A stretch of 64,000 nucleotides of DNA from Saturnia japonica (GCA_033032175.1 CM065323.1:12772001-12836000); one strand, 5' to 3'; positions 45,401-56,800 are shown, counted from the stretch's first letter. Notes: a model not told the origin generated them from the letters alone. Made by a program: numbers and translations.

Positions 45401-48400
45401 AGCTTAATATAATTTTGTTGCATTGTAATTTTTCGCACGGGAGTACAAATACATTAATTTCATATTTGTTCCTTATCTTTCCTATGCTAATAACTCCCTT
45501 CGTGCCATATTACAATCTGTAGGCCTGCGGGAAGTACCCTATAGGTTTTGATAATCGGTCCGTGAGAGAAATTTTAACTATGAAGTGTCTTTTCTCTTTA
45601 ATGCGTTAACTTAGAAACTTTTTTACAGCAGCATAATAGACAGATCTTAGTCAATGACAGTAATTTCAACGTTATACCTCAAATAGTTTCAAAAACTGTC
45701 TTGAACACGGACGTCAAAGTGATCCTATAATGGTTCCGTTTTTTATTAATTGCGGTACGGGACCCTAAAATACATGTTATATAAGAAGTCGATATCACAA
45801 GCAATAACTTATGAAAAAACAATGTGCAATGTGCAGAAAAAGTGGTCAAGTAGAGGCTTTTTAACTTAGTTCTCAGGAACAACTTAAGTATAAAAATAGA
45901 TAGCCATGGACTATAATAATCACTTAACATCAAATATACTCCAAAAAATTCCAATATTGTACTTAAATATTTATCAGTTTCCAACAAAGAGCACTTCCTT
46001 ACTTAAATATACAATTTAAATAAAGTAGCATACATCTATTAGCATATTTATTAACATAATAATAACCCAATACAAGTACAATGGAATGTGAATAAACGTA
46101 TTTTGTTGGGGGACCTTCGACCTAAGATTTTGCACGTCCGTAAACTTTAAACGTTTCTTGCATACTAATAATTAAATTGTACTAAATTCTAGCGAATATT
46201 AATAGCCGTACATAATCAGTATATTATTATATTCATGTTCTTTATTGATGACACGAAATACATTAGGCATTGTATTTTTTTAAAGCAAGCTGATCATGTC
46301 AGGAATTCCAAAAATACGATTACAAATTAGATCACTTCATTAATTCAGTGAAGTTATATTAGCGGATTATAAAACCGAATACACAACAGAGAATAACATC
46401 AGGATAATAATTTGGTTTGGAAATTAGAAGAGTAAGACGGATGGAGGAATGAGAATTTTTTTTTTATATATGACCTTACTATTAGCCTTAGGGGCCCTAT
46501 CCAAAAATAGAGCCGCTGATGGCTTTCACAGCTTTACCGGGCTTGGGAGCGAGCGTTTAAGGCACTCAGCCACGAAAACGTGGGCAACATGCGTGCAAGG
46601 ATACCAAAGTGGCCGGATCTAGGCTTGGGCTGTTGCCGCGATTGCAACTAAGTCGCGATCTGACTAATTCCCTATCCTTAAAGTCGAGCTAAACTAACAT
46701 ATACAAATATACACGTCCCTGCCTCCATGTGTATATGTATGTATGTGTATATGTATTTAGTGATCTGAAATATCACTACCTAGCGTAAAAAAAGGATTCT
46801 TACAGAACCTATGTACCTATGTGGTGTGCACGTATGTATGAACATATTTTGTGTAATAATGTGTGTGGGTAGCTAAGTGATTGCAAGTGCAGTGTGACCT
46901 GTATCGCGCGGGCGGCTGCCAGTCTCAAGGGTTTCACACCGAGGAAAGGACCTAGGCTTAAGTTGCCACGAGAGAGGGAGGTCGCGGTGGTATTCGATGA
47001 CTAGAACTTTTCTCACGTAAGGGTAAGAATTCTGTGCAGATATAAATCTAAGTACGCTCTATAGATTTCGAACCTTAGTCTAACGTTAACCACCAAATAA
47101 CACTCGATCCCTAAATACGGGCAGCCGACAAAATCTAAAATATAAATAAGATACATGATTCTAATGTGCGAGCAGGTACAAGCCAGGTCAATTATTTTAG
47201 CATTTTCTTGAGAATGTTTATAGCCTATATAACCTCACGCTACGGCCATAAGGAACATAACAGTAACCATGAATGTCAATAAATCTGGCAAACTATAGGC
47301 AAGTATGAGATGTGAAAACAACGGTTCGTTGACAGCGGCGGTGTAGACAGTTGGTCAAATATACTTAACACAAGTGAAACTGTAAGGCACAGTTGGTATA
47401 TGTATATAGTATACATATAGCTATAGATATCTTATATATATAAAAATCTCGTGTCATTATGTTTGTGGTCGCACTCCTCCGAAGCGGCTGGACCGATTTT
47501 TATGATTTTTTTAATGTATATTTTATAGGTATGAGAATAGGTCGTAAAGTATGTTTCATACTACTAGGTGATTACTGTGGCCATAACACGATTTTTTTTT
47601 TGTATTTTTTTTTTTGATTTGGCGTCAAAAGTATATATATATCCAAATTTTCACCCTTTCTACTCCCACCTTCCCATTTTTTAATCACGATTTTAGTATT
47701 TTTGTATGAAAAAAAAAATATTTTTTTATTCAGCAGAGATCCGAGGCTTCCCCAAGAATTTGTATTTAAATATCTAGGCAAGCGAAACCGCGGGCAGCAG
47801 CTAGTGATACCGTAAATAACTCTCCCGATTCAAAAACAGAAATAAACGTTTAAGGAACGTATTTTATTTTTAATAGAAGGTTCATTCACATCCGAAAACA
47901 ATTACCCTTGCCATAACATTGACCAAACTTTTTTATACGCTCAACTGACGCATGACGTCATGTTTGCATCTTTTTATATTCCACTACCTACTTGTGCGTA
48001 GTCCTTATACAGTTATATGAGCCATTTATTGTTTTCTATAATACCAAATAAATGACAATGGACTTGAGCATAATCTGGAGAAGAGTAGACAATTTTATTT
48101 TTTCTATGCTCACTAGGAGATTGTTACTTTTGGCGACCAATTCTGTCATTCTAGATTTATCAAATGCCAGACAGCAATTTACTATAGAACATTGCTCAAT
48201 TTTACGTACATTGTTGTGACGTAAGGGAGCCAAAGGGTTAGCAGTATAAAAAACTATGTACCTTTTTTATCGTTATAGGTTTAGCGTTGTGGCCACAATC
48301 TCACATGATCTAAGTGACGATGTGATCCAAGATGGTAGCACACTAAGCCTAGTGGAAGACTGGCCCTCAAATGCAGCTGCCGGAACACATAAATTGGTGT

Positions 48401-51400
48401 TTGGCGACAAATTTTCTTATTGAGGATGATAGCTAGCCAGGCAGGAATTAGAAAAATCCCTAACACCATGATATGCTTTCATCACGATGTTTTCCTTCAT
48501 CGAAAGCTCAACCAACTGACCCATCATTGCTACCTTCTTTTGAAGTCGCAGAAGCATTTGTCAGTATCATTCTACTATTTGAATCTATGAGATAAACCCA
48601 TGTGTAAACTATATTTGATATCGTTAACTTTATACCGTAAAATGCCACCGTATAAATATAGAATTGATAGAATACGTAAGTTTCATGAATAAACAACAAA
48701 AGTATTCAATGATCAATTAATATCCCACAAAAAGCGCCATAAAAAAGTTAGCTTCAGAATACTGGGTCCATGGCCATTAGTAAAATTATTATTAGTATAT
48801 CATCATGATTGGTACTTCTAACTGCCATTAAATTATCGACGAATCGTTTTTTTTTTCCGGATCGTGTTTTGATATGATTCGTTTTTATTTCATCAGTTCC
48901 ACATAGCCTTTACGGCCGTATTCACAAAATCAGGAATAGTGAATAATCACAATTGAATTAGTGGTAGATACATCCATCGCTATTGGCGTGAACCGGCCGT
49001 AAGCTGTTTATGAGCCTATATATTATTATGTGTTAACATTATAAATTTACGAAATGACCTTTGCACATAGTATTTACTAACTATGCCTCACGGTTTCACC
49101 CCGTGTAGTCTAACTTAATTTTATTTTTCTCACTTCCCGCAAATAAATATTATTTTAATTTTTTATTATCTCCTAAACTATGTATCTAGATAACATGCTA
49201 TAAAGGGCAAAATTGAACTTCAAAAAGCAACTTTTATTCATAAGGATTAATGTGCCCTGCCTAAAAATAATGCTCAGAATTTAATTTTTAATCTTCAACA
49301 AATAAATTTCACAAAATACCTTATTGTGGCTTATGTATAGGCATATGTATGCAATCCCGGACTTTTTTTTAAATATACTCATTGTTTGTGATATTTATAC
49401 AATTAATAAAATTGAAGTGTCTCTTTGTAATGTAAAATAACAGTTTTTTTACTAAATGCATATGAAAGTATATACGATACCAATAACAAAAACCTCATTT
49501 TTAAAATTTTTGTCTGTCTGTTTGTTCTGGGTAATCTCCGAAACGGTTGGACCGATTTTGACGGAACTTTCACTGATAGATAGCTGATGATATAGGGAGT
49601 AACTTAGGCTACTTTTATTTTAGAAAAAGTATTAGGGTTCCGCACAAATAAAAAAAACTGGCCATGATAAATCAATTCCGGCGCTTAAATGGCTTATGCT
49701 GATTAAACCATAAGAGATATAGCAAATTAATGTACAACATAATTATAGGTATTAAAAAGACCTACAAAAAAGTCCGGGAGAGTATACATCTATCTTCTAA
49801 GAAACACCCACAATAAGCATTTTTGTCTTTAAAATAGTGGGGAGAGGAGTAAAATTCGCACAGGCATTCTGTAGTCCACGTGAGCGAAGCCACGGGCACA
49901 GCTAGTAAAAAATAAAAAACCTTAATTTAAAATTGTCCCAACAACTTCTTATACCGCTTTATTGAATTAATGTCTTACACACATACACATATTCCTATAC
50001 ATCTATCTTCTAAGGAACACCCACAATAAGCATTTTTGTCTTTAAAATAGTGGGGAGAGGAGTAAAATTCGCACGGGCATTCTGTAGTCCACGTGAGCGA
50101 AGCCACGGGCACAGCTAGTAAAAAATAAAAAACCTTAATTTAAAATTGTCCCAACAACTTCTTATACCGCTTTATTGAATTAATGTCTTACACATATTCC
50201 TATTCATGAGTTTATGTACAACTAGATGTTTTAATATAACTTACTGTAATGAGCCTTCTCAACGAGTGGTTCCACATTGTAGACGCGCAGGCCTGTCTTG
50301 AGGCAGCATGTGAAACAGCCTGGAAAAAAACGGTAGTCATTTTATGTTATATTAAACTAGCTGTGAATCACGGTTTGACTTGCATTCAATTTATTTGATT
50401 AACTACCTCTCGTTATTTTCACTTACCTTGCTTTACAGCTTTCCAAATTAATTGATGTTCTGTTATGTTAATTGAAAAGAGGAATAAGCTTAATTCAAGT
50501 CAATTTGTTTTTATCTCTCCCTAACAAAGTAAATATCCTTAAGTTTGAATAGAGAAGAGCATATTACAAACTGAAACAGTTAAATGTTGTGTCATGCACC
50601 ATTTTGTGGAACAGTTACATAATATTAAGAAACAGCTTTTTCAGTGTACAGATAACAGTTCCAAACTGTTCTGATAAATATGTCTCACTAATAATTAGCA
50701 TGAAAGTATAAATTATATGTTCCTACTAATCACAGAGTTTTTTTACAATTGCCATAATTTTCTTGTTTTATCATTATTAAGTTTTTTATATTGTGATTAA
50801 AACACAAAGTCGCGAATGGCTGCTAGTCCTAAAAGTTTTAACTTTTTACACTATGAAAGTGGTATATAGGGATAACTACATAGACAATACTATAACAGTG
50901 GTGAAATTCATTATACATTTAATTATTTTTTATAGATTTGGGTTTGAATATATAATTTAAAAAAAAAACAATTAAATGAAATGAAAAAAAAATCAAAGAA
51001 ATGAAAGTTATTGTCTTAGTATTTGCAAAATAGCCCAAATTTCATCTTAATTTGTATACAAGCATTAACCATATTAAATTTATTCAGTTCAAACTTTTGA
51101 ATTTCTAAGACACTAAAAAAATTAAGTATTATTTTAACATTTTGTAAAATATGCCAGTATTTCTATAGTTCTATGAGTATAAGCATTTTAATTGAAAACC
51201 ATCCTGAAGCAACATAATTATAAATTTGTGATTCTAAATGTCTAAATAAGCATTTATTCATATGATACTGTACTAAAATAGCTTCTTTAAGAAAATTGTT
51301 CTAAGTTCAGTTCTGGAAAATGGTCTGAATTTAAATGTTATTCCTGTGCTTTTGAGATAAGTTCATAAGTTTAAAAAGCCGAGTGATGAATGAATAAGAT

Positions 51401-51884
51401 AACTCCTTTCCCTTATACCTCTATTCATACATTGTTATATAGAATGGCATACAAGTTATTTTAACTGTTTCGATTCAAAGTAAGTAATAACTGCGTAAAT
51501 AAATTTTATTTGTACAAAACTGCGTTTTAAACTCCAAGTGTATGCACGTTCACGCGTGTGCGAGGTCGGTGGAACTAACAGCCAAACAATAACGGGTTCG
51601 CGTATGAAAGTATGCGTAGGTGCGACGCTAAATATATAAACAACACGTGGAACGTAGGACGCGAGAAGCGTGGTCCGTTTTTGCAACAACTCCCCCCCGT
51701 AGTACAGAGCAATCCTGCGCCAATACCAATACAACACAACAACAACAAACTAAACTTGACTCATCTGAAATCACGTATGCACCTGAGAACAAAGAACTAA
51801 GGTTGACGAACTAGGAATTGTATACACACCTTGGTCCTGGTTGAAACTAAGGCTCGTGATGCCACTGCTCCTCCGGCGCGCCAT
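36494..51884 (-). CDS. WDR45: WD repeat phosphoinositide-interacting protein 4 (WIPI4), eight exons
   Basis: A PROPPIN: a seven-bladed beta-propeller that binds PI3P and partners ATG2 in autophagosome growth. Coding exons on the minus strand: 51884-51830, 50319-50245, 45005-44828, 41683-41509, 40839-40628, 39377-39217, 38366-38281 and 36523-36494. All junctions are GT..AG, all phases agree, total 972 nt, 323 residues. Landmarks: [17 protein letters not shown] at the start, [39 protein letters not shown], the lipid-binding LRRG motif at residues 221-224, [22 protein letters not shown] and a short acidic end GDDDEF. Human WIPI4 is about 360 residues; here the loop between SDKGT and ICEDG blades is short. 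Introns of up to about 5.2 kb are filled with mobile elements, which is why the gene spans 15.4 kb. N-terminus resembles WIPI4 more than WIPI3. Confidence 0.93.
36688..37167. mobile_element. MITE with about 80-bp inverted ends (WDR45 intron 7)
   Basis: TTAGACTCTTGCGTAAGTTG at 36688 is repeated inverted at 37148-37167; weaker similarity continues inward (CTGCTATCATATGAAATAAA against CTGTTATCATATAAAATGAA). 480 bp in all, flanked by TA/TTA. The middle contains TATATAA (36904) and TCAGTC (36930), a promoter-like pair at suitable spacing, followed by a 43-residue ORF starting at 36970 that I do not recognise. Confidence 0.8.
37247..38265. mobile_element. pogo/Tigger-like and inverted-repeat element cluster (WDR45 intron 7)
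   Basis: ACAGTCAACTCCCGGATTAC at 37256 has the form of a pogo/Tigger terminal repeat, and AAGTCCCTTGCATATACAGT with GTAACGCCGATTTCGGG (37700-37790) resembles interior/terminal pogo sequence. Separately, 37321-37460 and 38166-38265 are inverted copies sharing CAGTACACTAAAGTAAACA and GTATGTG/GACG blocks. The right arm ends 16 bases from WDR45 exon 7. I cannot assign exact element ends. Confidence 0.5.
38400..39216. other. WDR45 intron 6
   Basis: AT-rich with a GT/GCAT-rich simple repeat at 39058-39118. No TE domain seen. Confidence 0.45.
40320..40530 (+). repeat. Interspersed repeat D, copy 1 (WDR45 intron 5)
   Basis: GGGCAGTCCATCTGGTGGAA ... GGTCGGTAACGCGCTGTGAT ... ATGCTTGTTTGCCACC. Aligns along its length with 44595-44800, and its end resembles 61650-61675. 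A non-autonomous family without coding capacity. Confidence 0.65.
42133..42720 (-). repeat. Interspersed repeat E (WDR45 intron 3)
   Basis: On the minus strand it starts GGAAACAAAAAAAAAACCGA and CTGCAACAAAAGCACTT. The same start occurs on the plus strand at 55025 and 62256; the CGAGTAAAAAGAA-like right part and TTTTAGCATACGAGG also recur (34135, 55150, 62400). Family of unknown type, without inverted ends that I can see. Confidence 0.55.
42844..43970 (+). pseudogene. mariner-family transposase, degenerate (WDR45 intron 3)
   Basis: Tc1/mariner DNA transposon inserted at TA (42842-42843). The ends resemble the copy at 56443. Coding begins at 42983 with a helix-turn-helix domain, [20 protein letters not shown] and [17 protein letters not shown], ending in the G-R-P hinge near 43178. 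After frameshifts and stops, the catalytic region is readable: TYDEK (first D, about 43431), [14 protein letters not shown] (second D, about 43698) and [16 protein letters not shown] (third D, about 43790), a D,D(34)D-type layout. The right terminal repeat is not found. Dead copy. Confidence 0.85.
43995..44225 (+). mobile_element. LINE 3'-tail fragment (WDR45 intron 3)
   Basis: GAACCGGCAGTAGTGTTTTG followed by GACGCTCACAAGTAAGTGCC matches the reverse complement of 11140-11225. It directly follows the broken right end of the mariner copy. Confidence 0.5.
44595..44800 (+). repeat. Interspersed repeat D, copy 2 (WDR45 intron 3)
   Basis: GGGGCAGTCCGACTGATGGA ... CAAGGTCGGCAATGTGCTAG ... GCTTCTTTGCCACC, aligned with 40320-40530. 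Ends about 30 bases before the donor side of exon 3. Confidence 0.65.
45020..46455. other. WDR45 intron 2, first part; no feature seen
   Basis: AT-rich. A minus-strand open frame of 102 codons at 45679-45987 has no family resemblance and low-complexity composition. Confidence 0.4.
46456..47122 (-). mobile_element. 5'-truncated Jockey-type LINE 3' end (WDR45 intron 2)
   Basis: Poly(T) at 46456-46465 is the element's poly(A). The minus strand then matches the 3' UTR of the LINE at 1-4552 with many differences, and matches 59540-60210 closely, including GCCATCAGCGGCTCTATTTT. It extends past the UTR into sequence before it and stops at about 47122. It belongs to a sister subfamily of the left-edge element. 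Confidence 0.85.
47430..47804 (+). mobile_element. Non-autonomous Helitron, family 2, 375 bp (WDR45 intron 2)
   Basis: Starts TCTTATATATATAAAAATCT and ends CGCGGGCAGCAGCTAG. The bases just outside are A (47429) and T (47805), the host dinucleotide Helitrons use. GCGAAACCGCG before the end is the remnant of the 3' hairpin. The phrase CTCCGAAGCGGCTGGACCGA is a common interior sequence. Confidence 0.88.
48260..48560 (-). repeat. Interspersed lepidopteran-type repeat F (WDR45 intron 2)
   Basis: On the minus strand CGATGAAGGAAAACATCGTG precedes GATGAAAGCATATCATGG, and the plus strand holds ATCTCACATGATCTAAGTGA. Similar phrases occur at 61400-61430 (GATGAAGGAAAACGTCGGGA) and 11950. Old SINE- or LINE-derived sequence. 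Confidence 0.5.
49075..49345 (-). mobile_element. Helitron interior fragment, reverse (WDR45 intron 2)
   Basis: TATGCCTCACGGTTTCACCC, TCTCCTAAACTATGTATC and TAACATGCTATAAAGGGCAA are shared with 19660-19745 and 22085-22170 and, in part, with 63860-64000. Confidence 0.55.
49396..49905 (+). mobile_element. Non-autonomous Helitron, family 1, full length (WDR45 intron 2)
   Basis: Starts TTATACAATTAATAAAATTG and ends GAAGCCACGGGCACAGCTAG, followed by T (49906). Interior matches 18795-19321. Its last 120 bp are duplicated in tandem downstream (see next entry). Confidence 0.8.
49783..50200 (+). repeat. Tandem duplication, 213-bp unit
   Basis: 49783-49995 is repeated as 49996-50200 with very few changes and one 8-bp gap (a CACATA unit). 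The unit spans the end of the Helitron, including CTAG, and 90 bp of host DNA. The second unit ends 45 bp before WDR45 exon 2. Confidence 0.92.
50330..51820. other. WDR45 intron 1
   Basis: 50353-50420 begins CTAGCTGTGAATCACGG, a reverse Helitron end. 50850-51450 is AT-rich without features. 51540-51800 is GC-richer, with TATATAAA at about 51630 and a C run at 51692; it may be regulatory or an old insert. Confidence 0.4.
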
Positions 51885-53292
51885 TGCTCTTCAGTCGTGA
51901 ATTTATCATAAACATTGAGTTGCTTTTTTATCAGTTTTCTCTGTGGACATTTTCACACTAATAATTTTAATACGCACATAAATCGTGTTGCATGTTCTCT
52001 GTGTGTGGAACACAGCTGATTTAGTGACAGATGACAGCAAAACAATAGTGTTGTCAGTAAAGAAAAATATTACAAGTTGCCAAATCTTTTAGTTTTCAAA
52101 TATTATTAATTTACCAATATTTTTTAATTTATTAATTTAGATAAGTAATTGTTGTTTATCTATTTAAATTTTCTAAATATCGTATAATTTATTTAATGTA
52201 AATTTAATTGTATGTAATCTTATTTTATTGCTCGTTTAGATTTAAGCGTACATATGTATGTCGAAGCGTTTTAGTAATATTTAATTAAACTTTTTAATTA
52301 TTACCTATCTGATTGTTTCTAGCTAAGGTATATATTTAAGCCAGGTTTTTCCACATTTTTAATTTTTTTTTTATATAAAATCAAAAATGTTTAGCTGTGT
52401 TTACTTTGGGCTTATAACATTTACAATAATCAATATAATAATGTCGGCGTCTTAAGTAGGTAGGTACTTACCTACGTCTTAGTAAAAATATTTTTTCTAA
52501 AGTAATTTATAAAAATGAATTATATCAAAATTACTTAATCCTCTTTGAAGTAGATTTTCTCCAAAAAAGTTTCTCTTATAGTAATTATGCCAAATTTAGA
52601 AAAGTAAGGTATAAATTTAATTAAAAAAAAAAATAGGAAAAATGTCAAAATGTTTTTATCTTCCCTCGTCGAAGAAATTATTTTACAGATAAAATTTTTG
52701 GCTTCAAAAGCTATTCTAAATTATGTAGGGTGTCAGATAGCAAAAATTGTAATAACAAATCTAAAAAATATTAACGTAATCAATTGAGGTAAATAGATTT
52801 AAGAATTACTATGACATCATTATTTTCTACAGACTTTTCATCTAATAAATAAGGTTGCGTTTCCATCAGAGATGTACGAGATAGATAGGCGGTGCGCGAG
52901 GGAAAACATCCATCAATACGGTCACTTAATTTTTCTAGCTTCACTTTGCGTAGGGTTTATGTGTGTAGTAAATGTGTTTTAGGATGCAATGGGTGTTTGA
53001 ATTAAAGCTGAGACGCCCAAGCAAGTCTCAACTGCACGTGGTGCACCCTGCTGAGTAACGAATAAAGAAATGGTGCTAGTCCCTATCGTAGGGCTGTTCT
53101 GCCCAACTGGGTTGCGACCACTATGTGTGGTGAAAAGTCCGTCATAGTGACTCACTTTTAGAGATCAGCCTGAGTATATTATCTAGTTAAAATAATGCTG
53201 GCTGGCTGGCATGACAGTGGTGACTGTCGGTGGATTACGATTTCTCAGCAGTCGCCGTTGTGTTAAGAATGTACTGTAATTACCTGTAATTG
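51885..53292. other. WDR45 upstream region and intergenic DNA
   Basis: The 150 bp upstream of the WDR45 ATG (51885-52040) contain no TATA box, consistent with a TATA-less housekeeping promoter. The rest is AT-rich with no TE domain; 52990-53150 is GC-richer and unassigned. Confidence 0.4.
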
Positions 53293-53487
53293 TACTGTAA
53301 TTGGGGTTTTCTATGAAATTCTCAGTAGTAGCTCGGATTTTACTTTGTGCCGGTTTAAAGGCAATAGGCTCGCCCCCTATTATTACATGGGACCTAAAAA
53401 ACACACACGGCGAACTTTGGGTGTACATCAGTGCACCTCTGCCTAACTCTTCGGGGATACAGGCGTGATGGTTTGTATGTATGTAAG
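53293..53487 (+). mobile_element. tRNA-derived SINE, family A, headless copy
   Basis: Body matches 14604-14784 (AGGCAATAGGCTCGCCCCCT, CACCTCTGCCTAAC, CGGGGATACAGGCGTGATGG), ending in TATGTATGTA. The tRNA-like head is missing, so it was 5'-truncated on insertion. Confidence 0.85.
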
Positions 53488-53557
53488 CGAGGGACACGAG
53501 CGAGGAATGTGTGCGAAAGATGCCGCCGCTTGCGTCTCAGTTGAAAAGAGTCCGCTA

Positions 53558-53745
53558 CGCATCCTCGTATCACGTAAACTCCTCGCACCGTGTAAACTCC
53601 TGTAAACAGCTAAGTTGGAAACGATCACACCGTTTCAAAGCTTCGCTTCGCATCCTCGTAACACGTAAAATCCTCGCATCGCATAAACTCCTGTAAGCAG
53701 CTTTGGTGGAAACTATTACACCGTTTCACAGTGCCGTTACGCATT
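53558..53745 (+). repeat. 91-bp tandem repeat, two units and a start of a third
   Basis: Units at 53558-53648 and 53649-53739 share CGCATCCTCGTA, ACTCCTGTAA-CAGCT and TACACCGTTTCA; a third begins CGCATTCCCC at 53740. Lies 90 bp upstream of the exon at 53831. Within each unit the shorter motif CACGTAAA-CTCCTCGCA is itself doubled. Confidence 0.85.
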
Positions 53746-53830
53746 CCCCCGAATCATCGAGCTACCTCGCACATTTCTAGTGGATCTGCAGCCTCACAGC
53801 CCACTAAAAGTAAAATGAACATTTTTCCAG

Positions 53831-56800
53831 GAGACTCATTCTAAAAATGGATTTCAAAACAACATCAACTAATGACTATCAGTGGCCGTTTCCGAAGCCA
53901 GTTGTCGGGAAGTACGTAAAGCTCCTAATAAAGATACTTTTGCAATATTTTTCAGAAAAGCAATATTGCAGTAAGGTTCAATAAGTTACAAGGAACTTCT
54001 TTTTCTATCTGAATATATTGTTAGTAATAAAGGCCCTGAAGCTGCTGAAGCCTACGACGGCTTTAATAAGCATAAAAAGACATCACGATGAAACCATAGC
54101 ATAACGCAGTACACACATTTATGTCAATGTGACATCTGAATGACATCGACAATATCATGCATTATTTAAAGATGAGTCAGTACTGAGTAAAAAATTACTC
54201 ATAATTATGCCCGTTTTATGTAATATGCTGTGATGTACATTTGACTTCCATTTAATATATGAATGGTTTGGGAAATTATGATAACCCTGACATCATTTTG
54301 TTAAAAATATAGGCGGTGAAGGCCGTAAAAGGGTCGATATTGTGAATATTATTATCTTTTATATCAACCAAGTTTCCAAGTTACTGCTGAAGTAATTATG
54401 AACAAGATTAGCACTTGCTTATTAGAATGATAGTCATTGTAGTGTGAAAGTACCTCCCAGTCAACACTGGAGCACTGGAGGTACAAGTTGAACGAATTAA
54501 TATTCGTGTTAGTCGTGTTACATATAGGAGCTAATAATTGGTTCATGAAAACAAACCCTTATATTTAATGTATAAAACAAAACAATGCCAAAATCGTTGC
54601 AGTCCCATGTTACGGGGGTTTCCTTCTAAATAAAACAGGATTATTATAGGGTTATTATATATTATTGTAGGATTCGCATACACGTAGATCTATGAGGTTT
54701 TCAAAATTCATCATAGCTGAAACCAATCGTGGTTCGATGGTAGCTTGTACGACCACCGCGTCGATCGACGTGAGTTCGGTTCTCTACAATGAGTTTGAGC
54801 TTTCGGTGAAGAATACACCGTTATGTAACTATTTTTCTGATGCACGCCTCTACGATCCTCATGTTGAAAATCTCTCTTCAAGAACCTATTGGTATGTTCA
54901 AGCAGCAGCACTTGAGAGTCCTTCCACTTAGCTCATCCTGTTATCATCGTGACATCATCAGATGAGGGTGTGGTCAAATGCTAAGCCTATAAAGAATAAA
55001 AGAAGCTAAATTATGAAAGGGGAAACAAAAAACCCGACTGCAACAAAAACACTTAATTTTTTTTTTGCTTTTTGTTTGACTCCCCCAGACATCGTACTTA
55101 AACATAGCCTATGTCACTCCAACAGTTAAGACGAATCTAAATAACCACGTATGCTAAATTCCATCAACCCGTCTAGACTATACAGCGTGCCAAAAAAATG
55201 GACATACATATATATGTAGCGACATCTCTCGCCACAACTGACACATCAACGCATCGACACAACTACGTAGCGACCATAGCGACATCTATCGAGCCACATA
55301 AGTAGCTTCCTACTATCCTACATCGCGCTATAGAAATTAACTCTATTGTTGTGTATAATATATACAAGAACCCGACTACAACAGTCGGGGCAGCTGCCCG
55401 CCAGACATAGCACCCGTCTGGCTGAGGATCCTCCCTTTTCTATGGTGGATGAGGAACTTTACTCTCTGTTCCTCACCTCCGCTAAATATATATACGCTCG
55501 AAAAACATAACCCTTCTTTTTCGCAGTCGAGTAAAAAGAACTAAGAGAGAAGTTTAAACTTGTTGATTCCAGACCATGCGAACCACCATTACCGTCGGCG
55601 GCGCCCACCATCCGTCCAGCTCCGGTTGCTCCCTACTGTCACTGCGATGCACACTCTTACTCACCAAGAGTTGAACAGTACAAGCAGCTCCTCGAAAAGG
55701 AACAGAAGTTATGCGAAGACTATGAGAATTTGAGAAGACAGGTAGGTGTATGCTTTTAAAATGGCGCAGTAATAGTAAGTCCCACTATTGAGCCGAGTGG
55801 ACGCGTGTTTGATCTCCGCCTATAACTTACTTTCGTGTGATGAGCATACATGAGGCAAACAGAATCTGAGTGGCCCAAGTTGACTATATTGCGTTATATT
55901 AAATTCAACAGAGTAAATTGACATTCACTGATGTCAAATTTAAAAATAATATTGCCAGATTAATTTTTGTAGTAAGTATTGTTACCGTATATTTTACGTT
56001 TCATTTATTTACATAATTTAAATTAAGGTTTATATTATTTAAGTACTGCATTGAGGGTTTTTATTTTAATTTATTAATTTAAATATTTTGTGTTTTTCAA
56101 AATACCCGATAATTTTGTATTATTGGTACATAAATCAGGAGTCTATAAAATCTTTTTATGGTGAACAACTCACAAAAAAACTAGAAAAAGAACGCTTCGG
56201 TTGGCCCACGAAAGACATGATTTTGTCTACCTTATTCGTCCTTCAATCTTGGATGGTACGTTGTTTTTGTTGGTTTGATTGGTGACATCTCACTGATATA
56301 ACTATGTATTTGAAAAGGATAATAAAGTAGTGACACATGAAATGTCATTTTACTCCGTCGGAATAAAAAACGCACTTTACTACTAGTTCCAAAGATAGGC
56401 GTTTTGAAACAAACAAACAATTTCTTGAGTCCTATAATATTAGGTTCTTACATATGAAATTGGCGTTTCGTTTTGAACTCAAATATCTATCGTTTGGTTA
56501 GGAATTCCAAATTCAAATTTATTTCAAATTTAGGTTTGTGTATTTGTGTTTCGAATTTAGTGATTTATTTGTTTTCGCTTCATATGATTTTTCTTTAACA
56601 TCGTTCTTTTCACAAAATAGATAACTTAAAATATTGCGTTATTTAAGAATATGATTTCCAACATGGCATCAGCGCTGCAGAAACAGCTCGAAGGATTAAT
56701 GATGTGTATGGGAAAGCTAATGTAAAAGAAAGCACCGTACGTTTTTGGTTCACGTCATAAGCAAAAGTTGACTCAGAAAAAGGTACTGGTGAGTGTTTGG

